DNA of 64,000 nucleotides, taken from CAJXII01 sp965242915. GTDB taxonomy: Bacteria > Campylobacterota > Campylobacteria > Campylobacterales > Arcobacteraceae. Position 1 is the first letter of the stretch; the number at the start of each line of letters is the position of its first letter. Below the pieces are notes generated by a model that saw nothing but the letters and a program-made list of their open reading frames with translations, was not told the DNA's origin and did not search any database. The DNA lies in NCBI GenBank assembly GCA_965242915.1, contig CBDETN010000026.1, forward strand, positions 186,001 through 250,000. The letters are read 5' to 3'. Below, one piece after another: positions 27,984 through 37,091 of the stretch. A program made the translations under genes and the position numbers.

Positions 27984-30044
27984 ATGTCTGGATTTGATAT
28001 ATCAATGTACCGAGATATGTTTGTAGAGGAAGCTGAAGAGCTATTTGAATCTGCAGATAATGTATTGTTAGCGGCTGAATCTAATGGAAGTTTAACTGAT
28101 GATGAGATGGGTCAATTATTTAGAGATGTACATACCTTAAAAGGTAGTGGAGCATCTGTAGAATTAACATATTTTGCTGAATTTACTCATGATGTAGAAA
28201 ATATGATGGATAAGCTTAGAAATCATCAAATTGAGTATGTTCCAGAAATGGCAGAAACATTGATTGATGGACTTGATGTAATGAAAGAGATATTGCAGAT
28301 GGAATGTGATGATGAGATAAACAGAGAAAACTTTACTGAAATGACAGCTGATTTACTTGTAACAATTAGAGCATATACCAATGGTGAATCTATATCTACT
28401 GGTGCAACACCAGCTCCTGCTGAAAAAGTAGAGGTGGTAGAAGATGCTCCTGTCCAAGAAAATATAGGTTTTTTTCAGGAAAGCGGAGCTTTTGATGAAA
28501 ATAAAATGTCAGAGCCTTATGGTTTTTTCAACGAGGAACAAAAAAATACCACAACAACTTCAGATGAAAGTGGATCTTATGGATTTTTTGATGATACTGC
28601 ATCTAAAGAGGTAACTACAACTTCTAATAATACAGTAGAAAAGAATGAGAATTTTGGATTTTTTGATGATACTGATGATATTACCCCTGAATCAACAATT
28701 GAAACTCCAAAGACAGCACCGGTAGAAACTAAAATAGCGGAGCCTGTACCTGTCGCTCCTAAAGCAAAAGCTAAAACAAAAGAGATCAAAGAAAAGCCTA
28801 CTAGTAAAAAACCGGCAGCGGCAAGTACTATTAGGGTAAATCTTGATAAAATTGATTTACTTATGAATAATGTTGGAGATTTAGTTATTACAAATGCAAT
28901 GTTAACACAATTTGCAACTACAATTGAAGATCATAAGACAAGAAGTTCTGTTTTAGAAAGATTAGATTTACTTGAAAGACATATTAGAGAGATGCAAGAT
29001 TCTATTATGAGTATCAGAATGGTACCAATGGAATCTATTTATTCAAAATTTCCAAAAGTTGTAAGAGATATATCTAAAAAATTAGGCAAAAAGATAGAAT
29101 TCAGACATGAAGGTGATACTGTTGAGATTGATAAGGCGATGATTGAAGGTCTTACGGATCCATTAATGCATATTATTAGAAATTCTTTGGATCATGCTAT
29201 AGAGATGCCTGAAGATAGAATTGCTGCTGGTAAAGATGAAACAGGTGTGATTTTGATTTCTGCAGAACAAGCAAATGGACAGATGATTATTACTATTAAA
29301 GATGATGGTAAGGGAATACCAATAGATATAGTTGCACAAAAAGCACTTGAAAATGGTACAATTGATCAAAATCAATTAGATACTATGTCTGATAATGAGA
29401 AAGCTATGTTAATTTTTGGTGCAGGATTGAGTACTGCTGAAAAAGTTACAGACATATCCGGTCGTGGTGTTGGAATGGATGTTGTTAAAACAAATATTCA
29501 TAAACTGGGCGGGGTTATTAAACTTGATACTGGTCTTGGAATCGGTACTACTATTACAATTATGTTACCGCTTACACTTGCAATTCTTGATGGTCTTGAT
29601 ATTGCTGTTGGTGACACCAAATATATTTTACCATTAAGTGCAATTGTAGAATCACTTCAACCAACTTCTGAGATGATTAAGAAAATTGGTGACGGAACAC
29701 AAGATTTACTTATGTTAAGAGAAGAGTTTATACCTGTGGTCAGACTGCATCAGTTATTTGATATACCGACAAAACATACAAAACTTGAGGATGGTATGTT
29801 AATCGTTGTTAAGTCTGGTACAATGAAAATTGCTATGTTTATTGATGAATTTTTACATCAACATCAAGTTGTTGTTAAGCCTTTAGATAAGAATTTTAGA
29901 GCAGTTGAAGGTATTGGTGCTGCGACAGTAAGAGGTGATGGTAGTATTGGACTTATTTTAGATATTATGGGTATTATTGAGGCTCAAAAGAAAACCGAAA
30001 AAACAGTTTTAGATTCTAAAGAGCAACATCAAAAAGTTTCATAA
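27984..30044 (+). CDS. cheA: chemotaxis histidine kinase CheA
   Basis: CheA receives signals from chemoreceptors and phosphorylates CheY and CheB. Domain order: Hpt (about 1-105) with the phospho-His in LFRDVHTLKGSG; a long linker (106-280); dimerisation domain (LDKIDLLMNNVGDLVITNAML); ATPase domain with N-box HIIRNSLDHAIE, G1 DDGKGI and G2 GRGVGMDVVK; and the CheW-like domain (about 540-660). No receiver domain is fused. A recognisable P2 CheY-binding domain is absent; the linker instead carries four GFF motifs (GFFQESGAF, YGFFNEE, YGFFDDT, FGFFDDT). Confidence 0.95.
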   Translation: MSGFDISMYRDMFVEEAEELFESADNVLLAAESNGSLTDDEMGQLFRDVHTLKGSGASVELTYFAEFTHDVENMMDKLRNHQIEYVPEMAETLIDGLDVMKEILQMECDDEINRENFTEMTADLLVTIRAYTNGESISTGATPAPAEKVEVVEDAPVQENIGFFQESGAFDENKMSEPYGFFNEEQKNTTTTSDESGSYGFFDDTASKEVTTTSNNTVEKNENFGFFDDTDDITPESTIETPKTAPVETKIAEPVPVAPKAKAKTKEIKEKPTSKKPAAASTIRVNLDKIDLLMNNVGDLVITNAMLTQFATTIEDHKTRSSVLERLDLLERHIREMQDSIMSIRMVPMESIYSKFPKVVRDISKKLGKKIEFRHEGDTVEIDKAMIEGLTDPLMHIIRNSLDHAIEMPEDRIAAGKDETGVILISAEQANGQMIITIKDDGKGIPIDIVAQKALENGTIDQNQLDTMSDNEKAMLIFGAGLSTAEKVTDISGRGVGMDVVKTNIHKLGGVIKLDTGLGIGTTITIMLPLTLAILDGLDIAVGDTKYILPLSAIVESLQPTSEMIKKIGDGTQDLLMLREEFIPVVRLHQLFDIPTKHTKLEDGMLIVVKSGTMKIAMFIDEFLHQHQVVVKPLDKNFRAVEGIGAATVRGDGSIGLILDIMGIIEAQKKTEKTVLDSKEQHQKVS

Positions 30045-30057
30045 GTTATAGCGTAAT

Positions 30058-30900
30058 ATGGATAGTCAAGAACTGCATAAAAAAGTTAAAGATATATTAT
30101 ATTCTTTAACTGGTATTACACTTAGTGAAAATAAAGATATAATGATAGCTAATCGTTTGGAAAAGCTGAAAAGAAATACTGATTGTAAAGATTGTGATTT
30201 AAATGAACTTTTAAATGAAATTAAAGATGGTAAGTATATTACAGAATTTATAAATACATTTACTACAAATAAAACGCACTTTTTTCGAGAAGATTTCCAT
30301 TTTGAAGATTTAAGAGACAGAGTTTTACCGGAATTTGCCAATAATGGTCAAGAGATTAAAATGTATTGTTCTGCATCTTCAACCGGAGAAGAACCGTACT
30401 CTATGAAAATGACAGTAAAAGAAGCAATTGCACAAACTGGAAAACAAATTAGATCATCAATAATTGCAACAGATATAGATACAGAAGTTTTGCAGTATGC
30501 TGCAAATGGAATTTATAGATTTCAAAAAAGTTCAAAAGAATTTCCTAATTGGTTGTCTCCTGCAAAATATTTTAAAAAGAGAGTTCAAAAGGGTCTGGCG
30601 GGAGATGAAGTACTTATTAAAGTAAAAGATGAATTAAAACAGGGTATGACATTTAGCCAAATGAACTTAAATGACAAAGTATATCCTTTTGATACACATC
30701 AGTTTGATGTAGTTTTTTGTAGAAATGTTTTAATTTATTTTTCAATGGAAGATCAAAACGCAATTTTAAAGAAGTTATTCAGATTATTAAAAATTGGCGG
30801 TACTTTATATTTAGGACATTCTGAAAATCTACAAGACTTGATTAATTATACTCAAAGAGTCGGTCAAAATATTTTTGTAAAACTTAAGGATTTTAATTGA
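30058..30900 (+). CDS. cheR: chemoreceptor methyltransferase CheR
   Basis: CheR methylates glutamates of chemoreceptors using S-adenosylmethionine. The N-terminal all-alpha domain (about 1-75) is followed by the methyltransferase domain: TNKTHFFREDFHFEDL, then the SAM loop IKMYCSASSTGEEPYSM, the acidic ATDIDTEVL and the catalytic-face segment FDVVFCRNVLIYFS. The end, LFRLLKIGGTLYLGHSENL, is typical. The 280-residue length is normal. It starts 13 bases after cheA, and its stop overlaps the TTG start of cheD. Confidence 0.95.
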   Translation: MDSQELHKKVKDILYSLTGITLSENKDIMIANRLEKLKRNTDCKDCDLNELLNEIKDGKYITEFINTFTTNKTHFFREDFHFEDLRDRVLPEFANNGQEIKMYCSASSTGEEPYSMKMTVKEAIAQTGKQIRSSIIATDIDTEVLQYAANGIYRFQKSSKEFPNWLSPAKYFKKRVQKGLAGDEVLIKVKDELKQGMTFSQMNLNDKVYPFDTHQFDVVFCRNVLIYFSMEDQNAILKKLFRLLKIGGTLYLGHSENLQDLINYTQRVGQNIFVKLKDFN

Positions 30901-31577
30901 TAACACTTGGTCATAAGGATGGCAGTATTGAAAAAATGTCTAGGACTAGAGTTACTCAGGTAGTTAAAGGACATCCTACACATACAGTGATTGGCGGCGA
31001 ATTTGCCGTAGTGAGTGATGATTACAATATTGCTTTTAAAACATTACTTGGTTCTTGTGTTGCAATTATGTTTTATGATAAAGAAAAAAAAGTTAAGGGT
31101 ATGAATCATTTTTTGTTACCGACAACTGAAAATAGTAATGAAGATATGAAATATGGACTCTACTCAGTTGAAGCTATGTTAAATGAGATGTATAAAATAG
31201 GTTGTAAAAAAGAAAATATGGCTGTTAAAATTTCAGGTGGTGCTGATATTATGTCTATTGGTTTGTCTTCAAAAAGTATTGGGCATAGAAATGTTGAATT
31301 CGCAAGAGATTTTTGTTCAGCAGAAGGATTTAGAATAATATCAGATCATACAAGAGGTACTGATGGAAGAGTTATTTTATTAGCAGCTAGATTTGAAACA
31401 TTTATTAAAAGTGTACAAAATTCTAATACTACTAATAAAGTTATTGCTGAAGAGAAAGCATTACAAAGAGAGATATCTATCAGACAACCTGCAACTGCAG
31501 AATATGTGGCTGGAACCGGTATCTTTGATATTGACGATAAAGATTCAGAGTCAGTGATGGATATAGAATTATTCTAA
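30897..31577 (+). CDS. cheD: chemoreceptor glutamine deamidase CheD
   Basis: CheD deamidates receptor glutamines and in some species interacts with CheC. The family's catalytic core is visible: LLGSCVAIMFYD (catalytic Cys), KVKGMNHFLLPT (catalytic His) and KISGGADIMS with the following Thr/Ser region. The protein is 226 residues, longer than the typical 160-200, with about 30 extra residues at the N-terminus and a charged C-terminal tail (DIDDKDSESVMDIELF). The start is TTG inside the cheR stop. cheB follows after 17 bases. Confidence 0.93.
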   Translation: MITLGHKDGSIEKMSRTRVTQVVKGHPTHTVIGGEFAVVSDDYNIAFKTLLGSCVAIMFYDKEKKVKGMNHFLLPTTENSNEDMKYGLYSVEAMLNEMYKIGCKKENMAVKISGGADIMSIGLSSKSIGHRNVEFARDFCSAEGFRIISDHTRGTDGRVILLAARFETFIKSVQNSNTTNKVIAEEKALQREISIRQPATAEYVAGTGIFDIDDKDSESVMDIELF

Positions 31578-31594
31578 AAGAAAGGTTGAATTAG

Positions 31595-32695
31595 GTGTTT
31601 ACAGTACTTGTTATTGATGACTCTTCTTCTATGAGAAGAGTCATAAGGGATATGATTAATAGTATTGATGAATTTGAGGTTGTTGATACTGCAGTTGATG
31701 CTTATGAAGCTAGAGAGAAAATAAAACAATTAGAACCTGATTTGGTAACTATAGATATTAATATGCCAAAAATGGATGGGGTGACATTTCTTAGAAATCT
31801 TATGAAATTACATGCTATGCCTGCTGTTGTAATATCAGGGGAAGGTGTAAGAGGTAGTGATATTTTTGATGATGGTGCAGTTGGTTTTGTACCAAAACCG
31901 GCTAATGGAGAAACTATGCAAAATTTTAGTGATAGAATTAAAGATACTTTACTAAATCTTACTTTTCTTTTGGAAAGATATACACTAAAAAAACCAAACT
32001 CTATTACACCGCTTAGACAACAAGTTAAAAAGGTTCATTTGGGTGATGATGGAGTGGAAAGAAAAGTTCATCCAGATGAAGTATATCCAAGTAGACCGGC
32101 AAATTTACCCGGTAGTAGGCTTATTGCAATAGGCTCCTCAACCGGTGGTGTTGAATCTTTATTGACGGTATTTAAAAGTTTACCATCTGGGCTTCCTCCT
32201 ATAGTTATAACTCAACATATACCTTATGGATTTTCAAATTCTTTTGCGCAAAGACTTAATACTCATTCAAGTGTAACTGTTCAAGAAGTACGGGGAGATG
32301 GTATAGTTTTACAAAAAGGCAATGCTTATTTAGCTCCCGGTAATATGCATTTGGTTATTGAAAAAAGAGGTAATGATTATATTACAAAGCTTTTAGATAT
32401 TACTAGAGTCAGTCGTCATAAGCCAAGTGTAGATATATTATTCAGAAGTGTAAATAACAGTGCAGGTGGTGGAGCTATGGCTGTTATGATGACAGGTATG
32501 GGAGATGATGGAAGTATCGGTATGAAAGAATTATTTAAAAACCGTGCTTATTGTGTAGCTCAAAATGAAGAGAGCTGTGTGGTTTATGGAATGCCAAAAA
32601 AAGCGATAGAAGCAGGTGCTGTTAAAGATATTTGTCATTTAAATGATATATCTTCTTATATAGTTGATTTTGTTTCAGGAAAAAGAAGAGCTTAA
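31595..32695 (+). CDS. cheB: chemoreceptor methylesterase CheB
   Basis: CheB removes receptor methyl groups when its receiver domain is phosphorylated. The receiver (about 1-125) has LVIDDSSSMR and DLVTIDINMPKMDG. The esterase domain (about 170-360) carries the catalytic triad: Ser in GSSTGGVESL, His in TQHIPYGF and Asp in MTGMGDDGSIGM. GTG is the start, with AAAGG upstream. The gene ends in a 4-base overlap with the convergent xerH gene, so the chemotaxis operon stops here. No cheW or chemoreceptor gene is in the window. Confidence 0.95.
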   Translation: MFTVLVIDDSSSMRRVIRDMINSIDEFEVVDTAVDAYEAREKIKQLEPDLVTIDINMPKMDGVTFLRNLMKLHAMPAVVISGEGVRGSDIFDDGAVGFVPKPANGETMQNFSDRIKDTLLNLTFLLERYTLKKPNSITPLRQQVKKVHLGDDGVERKVHPDEVYPSRPANLPGSRLIAIGSSTGGVESLLTVFKSLPSGLPPIVITQHIPYGFSNSFAQRLNTHSSVTVQEVRGDGIVLQKGNAYLAPGNMHLVIEKRGNDYITKLLDITRVSRHKPSVDILFRSVNNSAGGGAMAVMMTGMGDDGSIGMKELFKNRAYCVAQNEESCVVYGMPKKAIEAGAVKDICHLNDISSYIVDFVSGKRRA

Positions 32696-33747
32696 TCAAA
32701 TATTTGAGTAGCTTTTTTTAATCTATCTTTATCAAAATGTGTATATATACGAGATGTATTAATATCTGCGTGTCCTAAAGCTTCTTGAACTAAAATCAAA
32801 TCCTTATTTGTCTGATATAATTTTGTTCCAAAGGTATGTCTTAACATATGAGCACCATTTTTATCTTTTCTAATATTGGCATTAGTTAATATTTTATCCA
32901 TTACATAAGATATATAAGGTTGAGTAAGCTTTTTACCGGTTCTTGAACAAAAGAGCAGGGTGGTTGTGTTATCTCTGTATTGTTTCCAATTAGTTAAATC
33001 TTTTTGGATATATTTTTGTTTTATCATAGCAATTCTTTGTTTATTGCCCTTGCCTGTTATTTTGATAATATATAAATCATCTTCTAAAATCATATCTTTA
33101 TATTTAATATTGATAGCTTCACTGACTCTCATACCTGTATAAAGTATAATCTTAATTAAAAGTCGATTCTTAGCCGCAGCATAGTCTTTAAATATTGTAG
33201 TTTCAATCGATTCTAGAAATCTGTTCAATTCATTATCACTCATAAAAGAGGGTAGTTTAATACCAGATTTACTATTTAAACCAGCCCAATTTTTAAGCTC
33301 AAATCCAAAGACATAAGAGTTTCCATCATCATCTTGATTTTGTTTATCTATATATTTAAATAATGATAAAATAGCCATACGGTAGTTTTTTTTAGTAGCA
33401 TCGCTCAATGCTGAAGTTTCAACTGCTAAAAAGTCTATTATAAACTCTTCATCAATCTCTTTTAAAGAAGCAAAGCCTTGAATCTGAAAATAATAAAAAA
33501 GTTTCTCTAAAGCGTTTATATAAGTATTGATACCTATTAATCCGCATTGTCTAGCTTCTTTGGTAATTTTTTTCAGTTTAGCCATATTCTCTATATCTAA
33601 TTTTAAATCTTTTAAAATAGATTGAAATTTATTTTTATCTTCCACTTGTCTATTTGATAAGGTTGTTAGTTTATAGCGAATAAAGTTCTGTATCCAAAAA
33701 AGAAAGGTTTTATCAAAAGTATTTAGAAAGTCTATTGGGTATCTCAT
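32692..33747 (-). CDS. xerH: tyrosine recombinase, XerH type
   Basis: A 351-residue tyrosine recombinase. The catalytic set is complete: Arg in YTGMRVSEAI, Lys in ITGKGNKQR, His-x-x-Arg in HMLRHTFGT, His in LGHADINTS and the nucleophile Tyr in SRIYTHF. Length and the single-gene setting fit XerH of Campylobacterota, which works alone, in contrast to the XerC/XerD pair. Its job is to resolve chromosome dimers at a dif site. A TATAAT lies 6 bases before the ATG with no ribosome binding site, and a dif-like palindrome lies about 35 bases upstream. Confidence 0.9.
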   Translation of the reverse strand: MRYPIDFLNTFDKTFLFWIQNFIRYKLTTLSNRQVEDKNKFQSILKDLKLDIENMAKLKKITKEARQCGLIGINTYINALEKLFYYFQIQGFASLKEIDEEFIIDFLAVETSALSDATKKNYRMAILSLFKYIDKQNQDDDGNSYVFGFELKNWAGLNSKSGIKLPSFMSDNELNRFLESIETTIFKDYAAAKNRLLIKIILYTGMRVSEAINIKYKDMILEDDLYIIKITGKGNKQRIAMIKQKYIQKDLTNWKQYRDNTTTLLFCSRTGKKLTQPYISYVMDKILTNANIRKDKNGAHMLRHTFGTKLYQTNKDLILVQEALGHADINTSRIYTHFDKDRLKKATQIFD

Positions 33748-33780
33748 AGGATAATTATAGCAGAAGTTTAATTAATCCTA

Positions 33781-33808
33781 ATTAGTGAAAACATAAATTT
33801 TCACAACT
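33781..33808. other. dif-like XerH recombination site (candidate)
   Basis: GTGAAAA (33785-33791) and TTTTCAC (33798-33804) form a perfect 7-bp inverted repeat around CATAAA. The arms extend imperfectly to roughly 11 bases (ATTAGTGAAAAC and ATTTTCACAACT). Family knowledge: difH sites of Helicobacter and Campylobacter have the same layout of GAAAAC/GTTTTC-type arms around a short centre. It lies upstream of xerH. I matched it from memory of the general layout, not by alignment. Confidence 0.6.
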
Positions 33809-33812
33809 TTTA

Positions 33813-34094
33813 TTACCAAAGAGTTCCGGTTTCAAATTCATCATCTGCATCTTTGGTAATTTCTAAAAAAACATTATCACTATAATCTAAATACAGATAA
33901 TACTTATCTAAAAGAAGTGATTTCTGTACATTTGTTTTGTTTAAGTGGGAACTGTCATTATTTAATGACGCAATATCACTTAAATAATATTCCGTCATAG
34001 ATGGTGATACTTTATTTATTGATGATTCTAACTCATCAAAACAAGATACATTAAATGTAGAGTATAAACTTGATTTATCTATAAGAACAGTCAT
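33813..34094 (-). CDS. small acidic protein of unknown function
   Basis: A 93-residue, Ser/Asp-rich protein (TVLIDKSSLYSTFNVSCFDE, LLLDKYYLYLDYSDNVFLEITKDADDEF). No motif or membrane segment is recognised. It starts directly after the stop of the upstream coiled-coil gene (34095-34562), so the two are surely co-translated and probably act together. Its stop lies a few bases from the dif-like site. It may be particular to this group. Confidence 0.6.
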   Translation of the reverse strand: MTVLIDKSSLYSTFNVSCFDELESSINKVSPSMTEYYLSDIASLNNDSSHLNKTNVQKSLLLDKYYLYLDYSDNVFLEITKDADDEFETGTLW

Positions 34095-34562
34095 TTACAT
34101 TCCGTTTAGTAAAGACTCCATTCTACTCATATCAATCTTCTTTGAATCACCAGCTATATCATTGCTTTTTAAAATAATATCAATATTATTAATATCTTCT
34201 TTTCTATCATCATCATCATTATTATCATTATTATCATTATTGTCAATTACTTCTTCTGTTTTAGATTCAATGGTTTCTGATTCAATTATAGGTTTGGGTG
34301 TTGATTTGAGTGGGTTAGATGATAGCATTGATTCTATTTTATTAAATATGCCATTCATTTTATTTGATTGTTCAGTTTTATTATCACTCATATTGTCAAT
34401 ATTATTTTCTAAGTCATCTTTTTGTATTGCTAATTTGGTTATATTATTTTCTAATTCTTGATTTTTTTCTTCTAAAGTTTTGTATTTAGCTTGTAATGAT
34501 TCATAAGCTTCCATAAGTTGACTAACTGCACCGTCTAATTGTTCAATTGTAGCATTTTCCAT
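34095..34562 (-). CDS. coiled-coil protein of unknown function
   Basis: A 155-residue protein with a strong coiled coil in residues 5-60 (QLMEAYESLQAKYKTLEEKN and following heptads). An acidic, Asn/Asp-rich low-complexity tract follows (DNNDNNDNNDDDD at about 108-120) before the end SRMESLLNGM. The coiled coil recalls ZapB-like division proteins, but that is only a resemblance in type. AAGGAATTT precedes the ATG. The tract is coded by a run of ATC/ATT-type triplets, so its length could vary between strains. Confidence 0.6.
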   Translation of the reverse strand: MENATIEQLDGAVSQLMEAYESLQAKYKTLEEKNQELENNITKLAIQKDDLENNIDNMSDNKTEQSNKMNGIFNKIESMLSSNPLKSTPKPIIESETIESKTEEVIDNNDNNDNNDDDDRKEDINNIDIILKSNDIAGDSKKIDMSRMESLLNGM

Positions 34563-34613
34563 AAGTATAAATTCCTTGTTTCTTCAAAATTTTATCAATT
34601 ATTTTAACATAAT

Positions 34614-36587
34614 TTAACTAATAATACCATCAATTAAAAGAAGAGATTTAATATCCGGTTGTTTACCTGTAAAAGAGGTATAAAGCTTATCCATATCTTC
34701 ACTACCCCCTTTCCCTAATATGATTTGCTTATATTTATTAGCTAAAGAAGTGTTAAATATTTGACTATCTATAAACATATAAAAAGCATCCGCACTTAAA
34801 ACTTCCGCCCATTTATAGCTATAGTATCCAGCAGCATAACCTCCCGCAAAAATATGGGCAAAACCATTTTGGAATTTATTGTATGCTGGCGGTGTCATTG
34901 CACCAATTTCATCTCTAATATTATTTAGAAGTTCTTGAACTTGTAGTTCAGTTTTATATCCGCCTAAATGAAGTTTAAAATCAAAAGTAGCAAATTCAAG
35001 CTGTCGTACCAATGTAAGTGATGATTGGAAGTTTTTAGCACGCATAAGTTTATCTATAGCCTCTTCATCCAAAACTACCCCGCTCTCATAGTGTTTTGCA
35101 AAAAGTTTTAATACCTCTTTTTCGTAAGCAAAATATTCCAGGAATTGTGATGGAAATTCAACTGTATCCCAAGTAACACCGCTAATACCACTTACAAACG
35201 GTTCTTTTACCTTACTTAAAAGATGATGTAAAGCATGACCCATTTCATGAAACAGTGTTACAACATCGCTGTGTCTTAAAAGTGATGGTAAAGTATCTGT
35301 AGAGGCTGGAAAATTACAAACTATATATGCAGTTGCCAATTCCTCTTTGCCGTTAAGTTCATAATGTGAATGCCAGTTATGCATCCACGCCCCACCCCTT
35401 TTATCGCTTCTAGCTTCCAAATCAATATAAATTCTTGATGTGATTTTATTATTTTGGGATATATCATAAACTTTAACTTTGTCATCCCAAGTTTTTGCGT
35501 CGCTGTTTAAAGTAAATGTAATGTCAAACAGTTTATTTAAAACTTCAAAAAATCCTTTTAAAACTGAGTTTTGTTCAAAGTATGGTTTATAATACTCTTC
35601 ATCAATATCATAGTTGGCTTTTTTTAATTTTTCACTGTAATATGCCAAATCATAGCTTTGACAATCATCCAAACCATCTTCTTTTAATGCTAGCGCCCTA
35701 ACCTCTTCTAACTCTTCTTTGGCTTTTTGTTTACTATAAGTTGCCAGCTCTTCTAAAAAGTCTAAAACTTCATCTGTTTTATTTGCCATTTTTGTAACAA
35801 TTGAGTATTGTGAATAGTTATCAAAGCCAAGTATTTTAGCTTTTTCATCTTTTAGTTTTAGTGTTTGTTCGATTAAACTGCCATTTTGAGGAGCTCTGGT
35901 ACAGTAAGCTTTGTATATCTCTTCTCTTTTATCTCTATTGGTTCCGTAAGTTATATATGAGATATAAGACGGCATTTGAAGTGTAAACTTATATTTTGTT
36001 TTTTTATCTTCTTCATCTACAAACTTTGCACTGCTTAAATCACTTTTAGGTATCTCTTTGATATCTTCTTCATTTTCAATTATCATCTCCCAAGCATTTG
36101 TTGCATCAAGTAAATTTTGAGAAAAATCTTTGCTAAGTTCACTTATTTTTAAATTTATCTCTTTTAATCTATCTTTTTTTTCATCACTTAAGCCACAACC
36201 GCCAAGTTGAAAATCTCTTATCTCATTTTCTAGAACTTTATTTTGTTCTATATTTAATGACCCTTTTTCATTATACTGTATATCTTTTATAGTACTATAA
36301 GTTTGTTCATTCTGAGAAGTCTCTGTTTCATATAGACTTAAAATTGGCAAACATTCACCATAAACTTTTTGGGTTTCTTCACTATTTTTGACACTATCTA
36401 TATGAAAGATCGGAGTACAAAAAGCTTCTAAATCTTGAGCCATGAGTTGATATGGTACTACGAAGTTTTGATAAGTTTTATGTTCAATATTTAATAATTC
36501 TTTTAACTCTTCTTTATTTTTTTCTATCATTCTTTCAAGTGTTTTAGCACTGCTTTTAAATTCTTTTAATTCAAACTCTTTAAACAT
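34614..36587 (-). CDS. prlC: oligopeptidase A-type M3 metallopeptidase
   Basis: A zinc peptidase that degrades short peptides, including cleaved signal peptides, in the cytoplasm. The HExxH motif is in TLFHEMGHALHHLL (around residue 447) with the third ligand Glu in the WDTVEFPSQFLEYFAYE segment that follows. The C-terminal HIFAGGYAAGYYSYKWAEVLSADAF is typical of M3 enzymes. The 657-residue length is normal. GTAGGATC precedes the ATG, and TATAAT lies about 30 bases further upstream. It appears to be a single-gene unit. Confidence 0.94.
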   Translation of the reverse strand: MFKEFELKEFKSSAKTLERMIEKNKEELKELLNIEHKTYQNFVVPYQLMAQDLEAFCTPIFHIDSVKNSEETQKVYGECLPILSLYETETSQNEQTYSTIKDIQYNEKGSLNIEQNKVLENEIRDFQLGGCGLSDEKKDRLKEINLKISELSKDFSQNLLDATNAWEMIIENEEDIKEIPKSDLSSAKFVDEEDKKTKYKFTLQMPSYISYITYGTNRDKREEIYKAYCTRAPQNGSLIEQTLKLKDEKAKILGFDNYSQYSIVTKMANKTDEVLDFLEELATYSKQKAKEELEEVRALALKEDGLDDCQSYDLAYYSEKLKKANYDIDEEYYKPYFEQNSVLKGFFEVLNKLFDITFTLNSDAKTWDDKVKVYDISQNNKITSRIYIDLEARSDKRGGAWMHNWHSHYELNGKEELATAYIVCNFPASTDTLPSLLRHSDVVTLFHEMGHALHHLLSKVKEPFVSGISGVTWDTVEFPSQFLEYFAYEKEVLKLFAKHYESGVVLDEEAIDKLMRAKNFQSSLTLVRQLEFATFDFKLHLGGYKTELQVQELLNNIRDEIGAMTPPAYNKFQNGFAHIFAGGYAAGYYSYKWAEVLSADAFYMFIDSQIFNTSLANKYKQIILGKGGSEDMDKLYTSFTGKQPDIKSLLLIDGIIS

Positions 36588-36985
36588 TATTGATCCTACG
36601 GCTTATTTTTTTGCGGAATTATACTATATAGTTTTATATTATTACATTATAATTTAAGAAAGAGGCAATGTTATAGTGAATACTATCTTATTAGATAGAT
36701 TTAAACACAAACATCTATATAAAGCTATTTCTAACACATTTACAACCTTTTCTTTTCACTAAATATCAATATATTTAGCCCATTTTTGGCACAATTCAGA
36801 CCCAAAAGAGAATAGCAAAATTTTATTTTTGAGAATTTTTTATTTTACATTCTATCTAAAAAAAGCCTAACTAATGAATAGGTGGAGTATTGAAATATGA
36901 AAAATTTGAGTTGTTTTATAAATCAAGACTGCGTCGTGTGTATTCTGTTTAGAAATTTAAAAATAAGAAGATGACTATATATAAA
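36588..36985. other. non-coding AT-rich stretch between prlC and IS21
   Basis: No gene longer than about 30 codons is seen. It has the prlC promoter region at its left and AT-rich DNA with scattered stops. A 28-codon frame beginning GTG at about 36676 (MNTILLDRFKHKHLYKAISN) looks vaguely like a transposase start, but I cannot support it. Confidence 0.4.
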
Positions 36986-37091
36986 CTTCTAATACAAATA
37001 TCACTCAACAAAGACACCGTATCACAAACACTTGGACACTTACAAATTTGAAATATTCTCTAACAACATTTTAGCATAAAGTGTCCAAGTG

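Noticed and set aside
36676..36762. A 28-codon frame starting MNTILLDRFKHKH
   Set aside because: Too short, without ribosome binding site or family match; resemblance to a transposase start is too weak.
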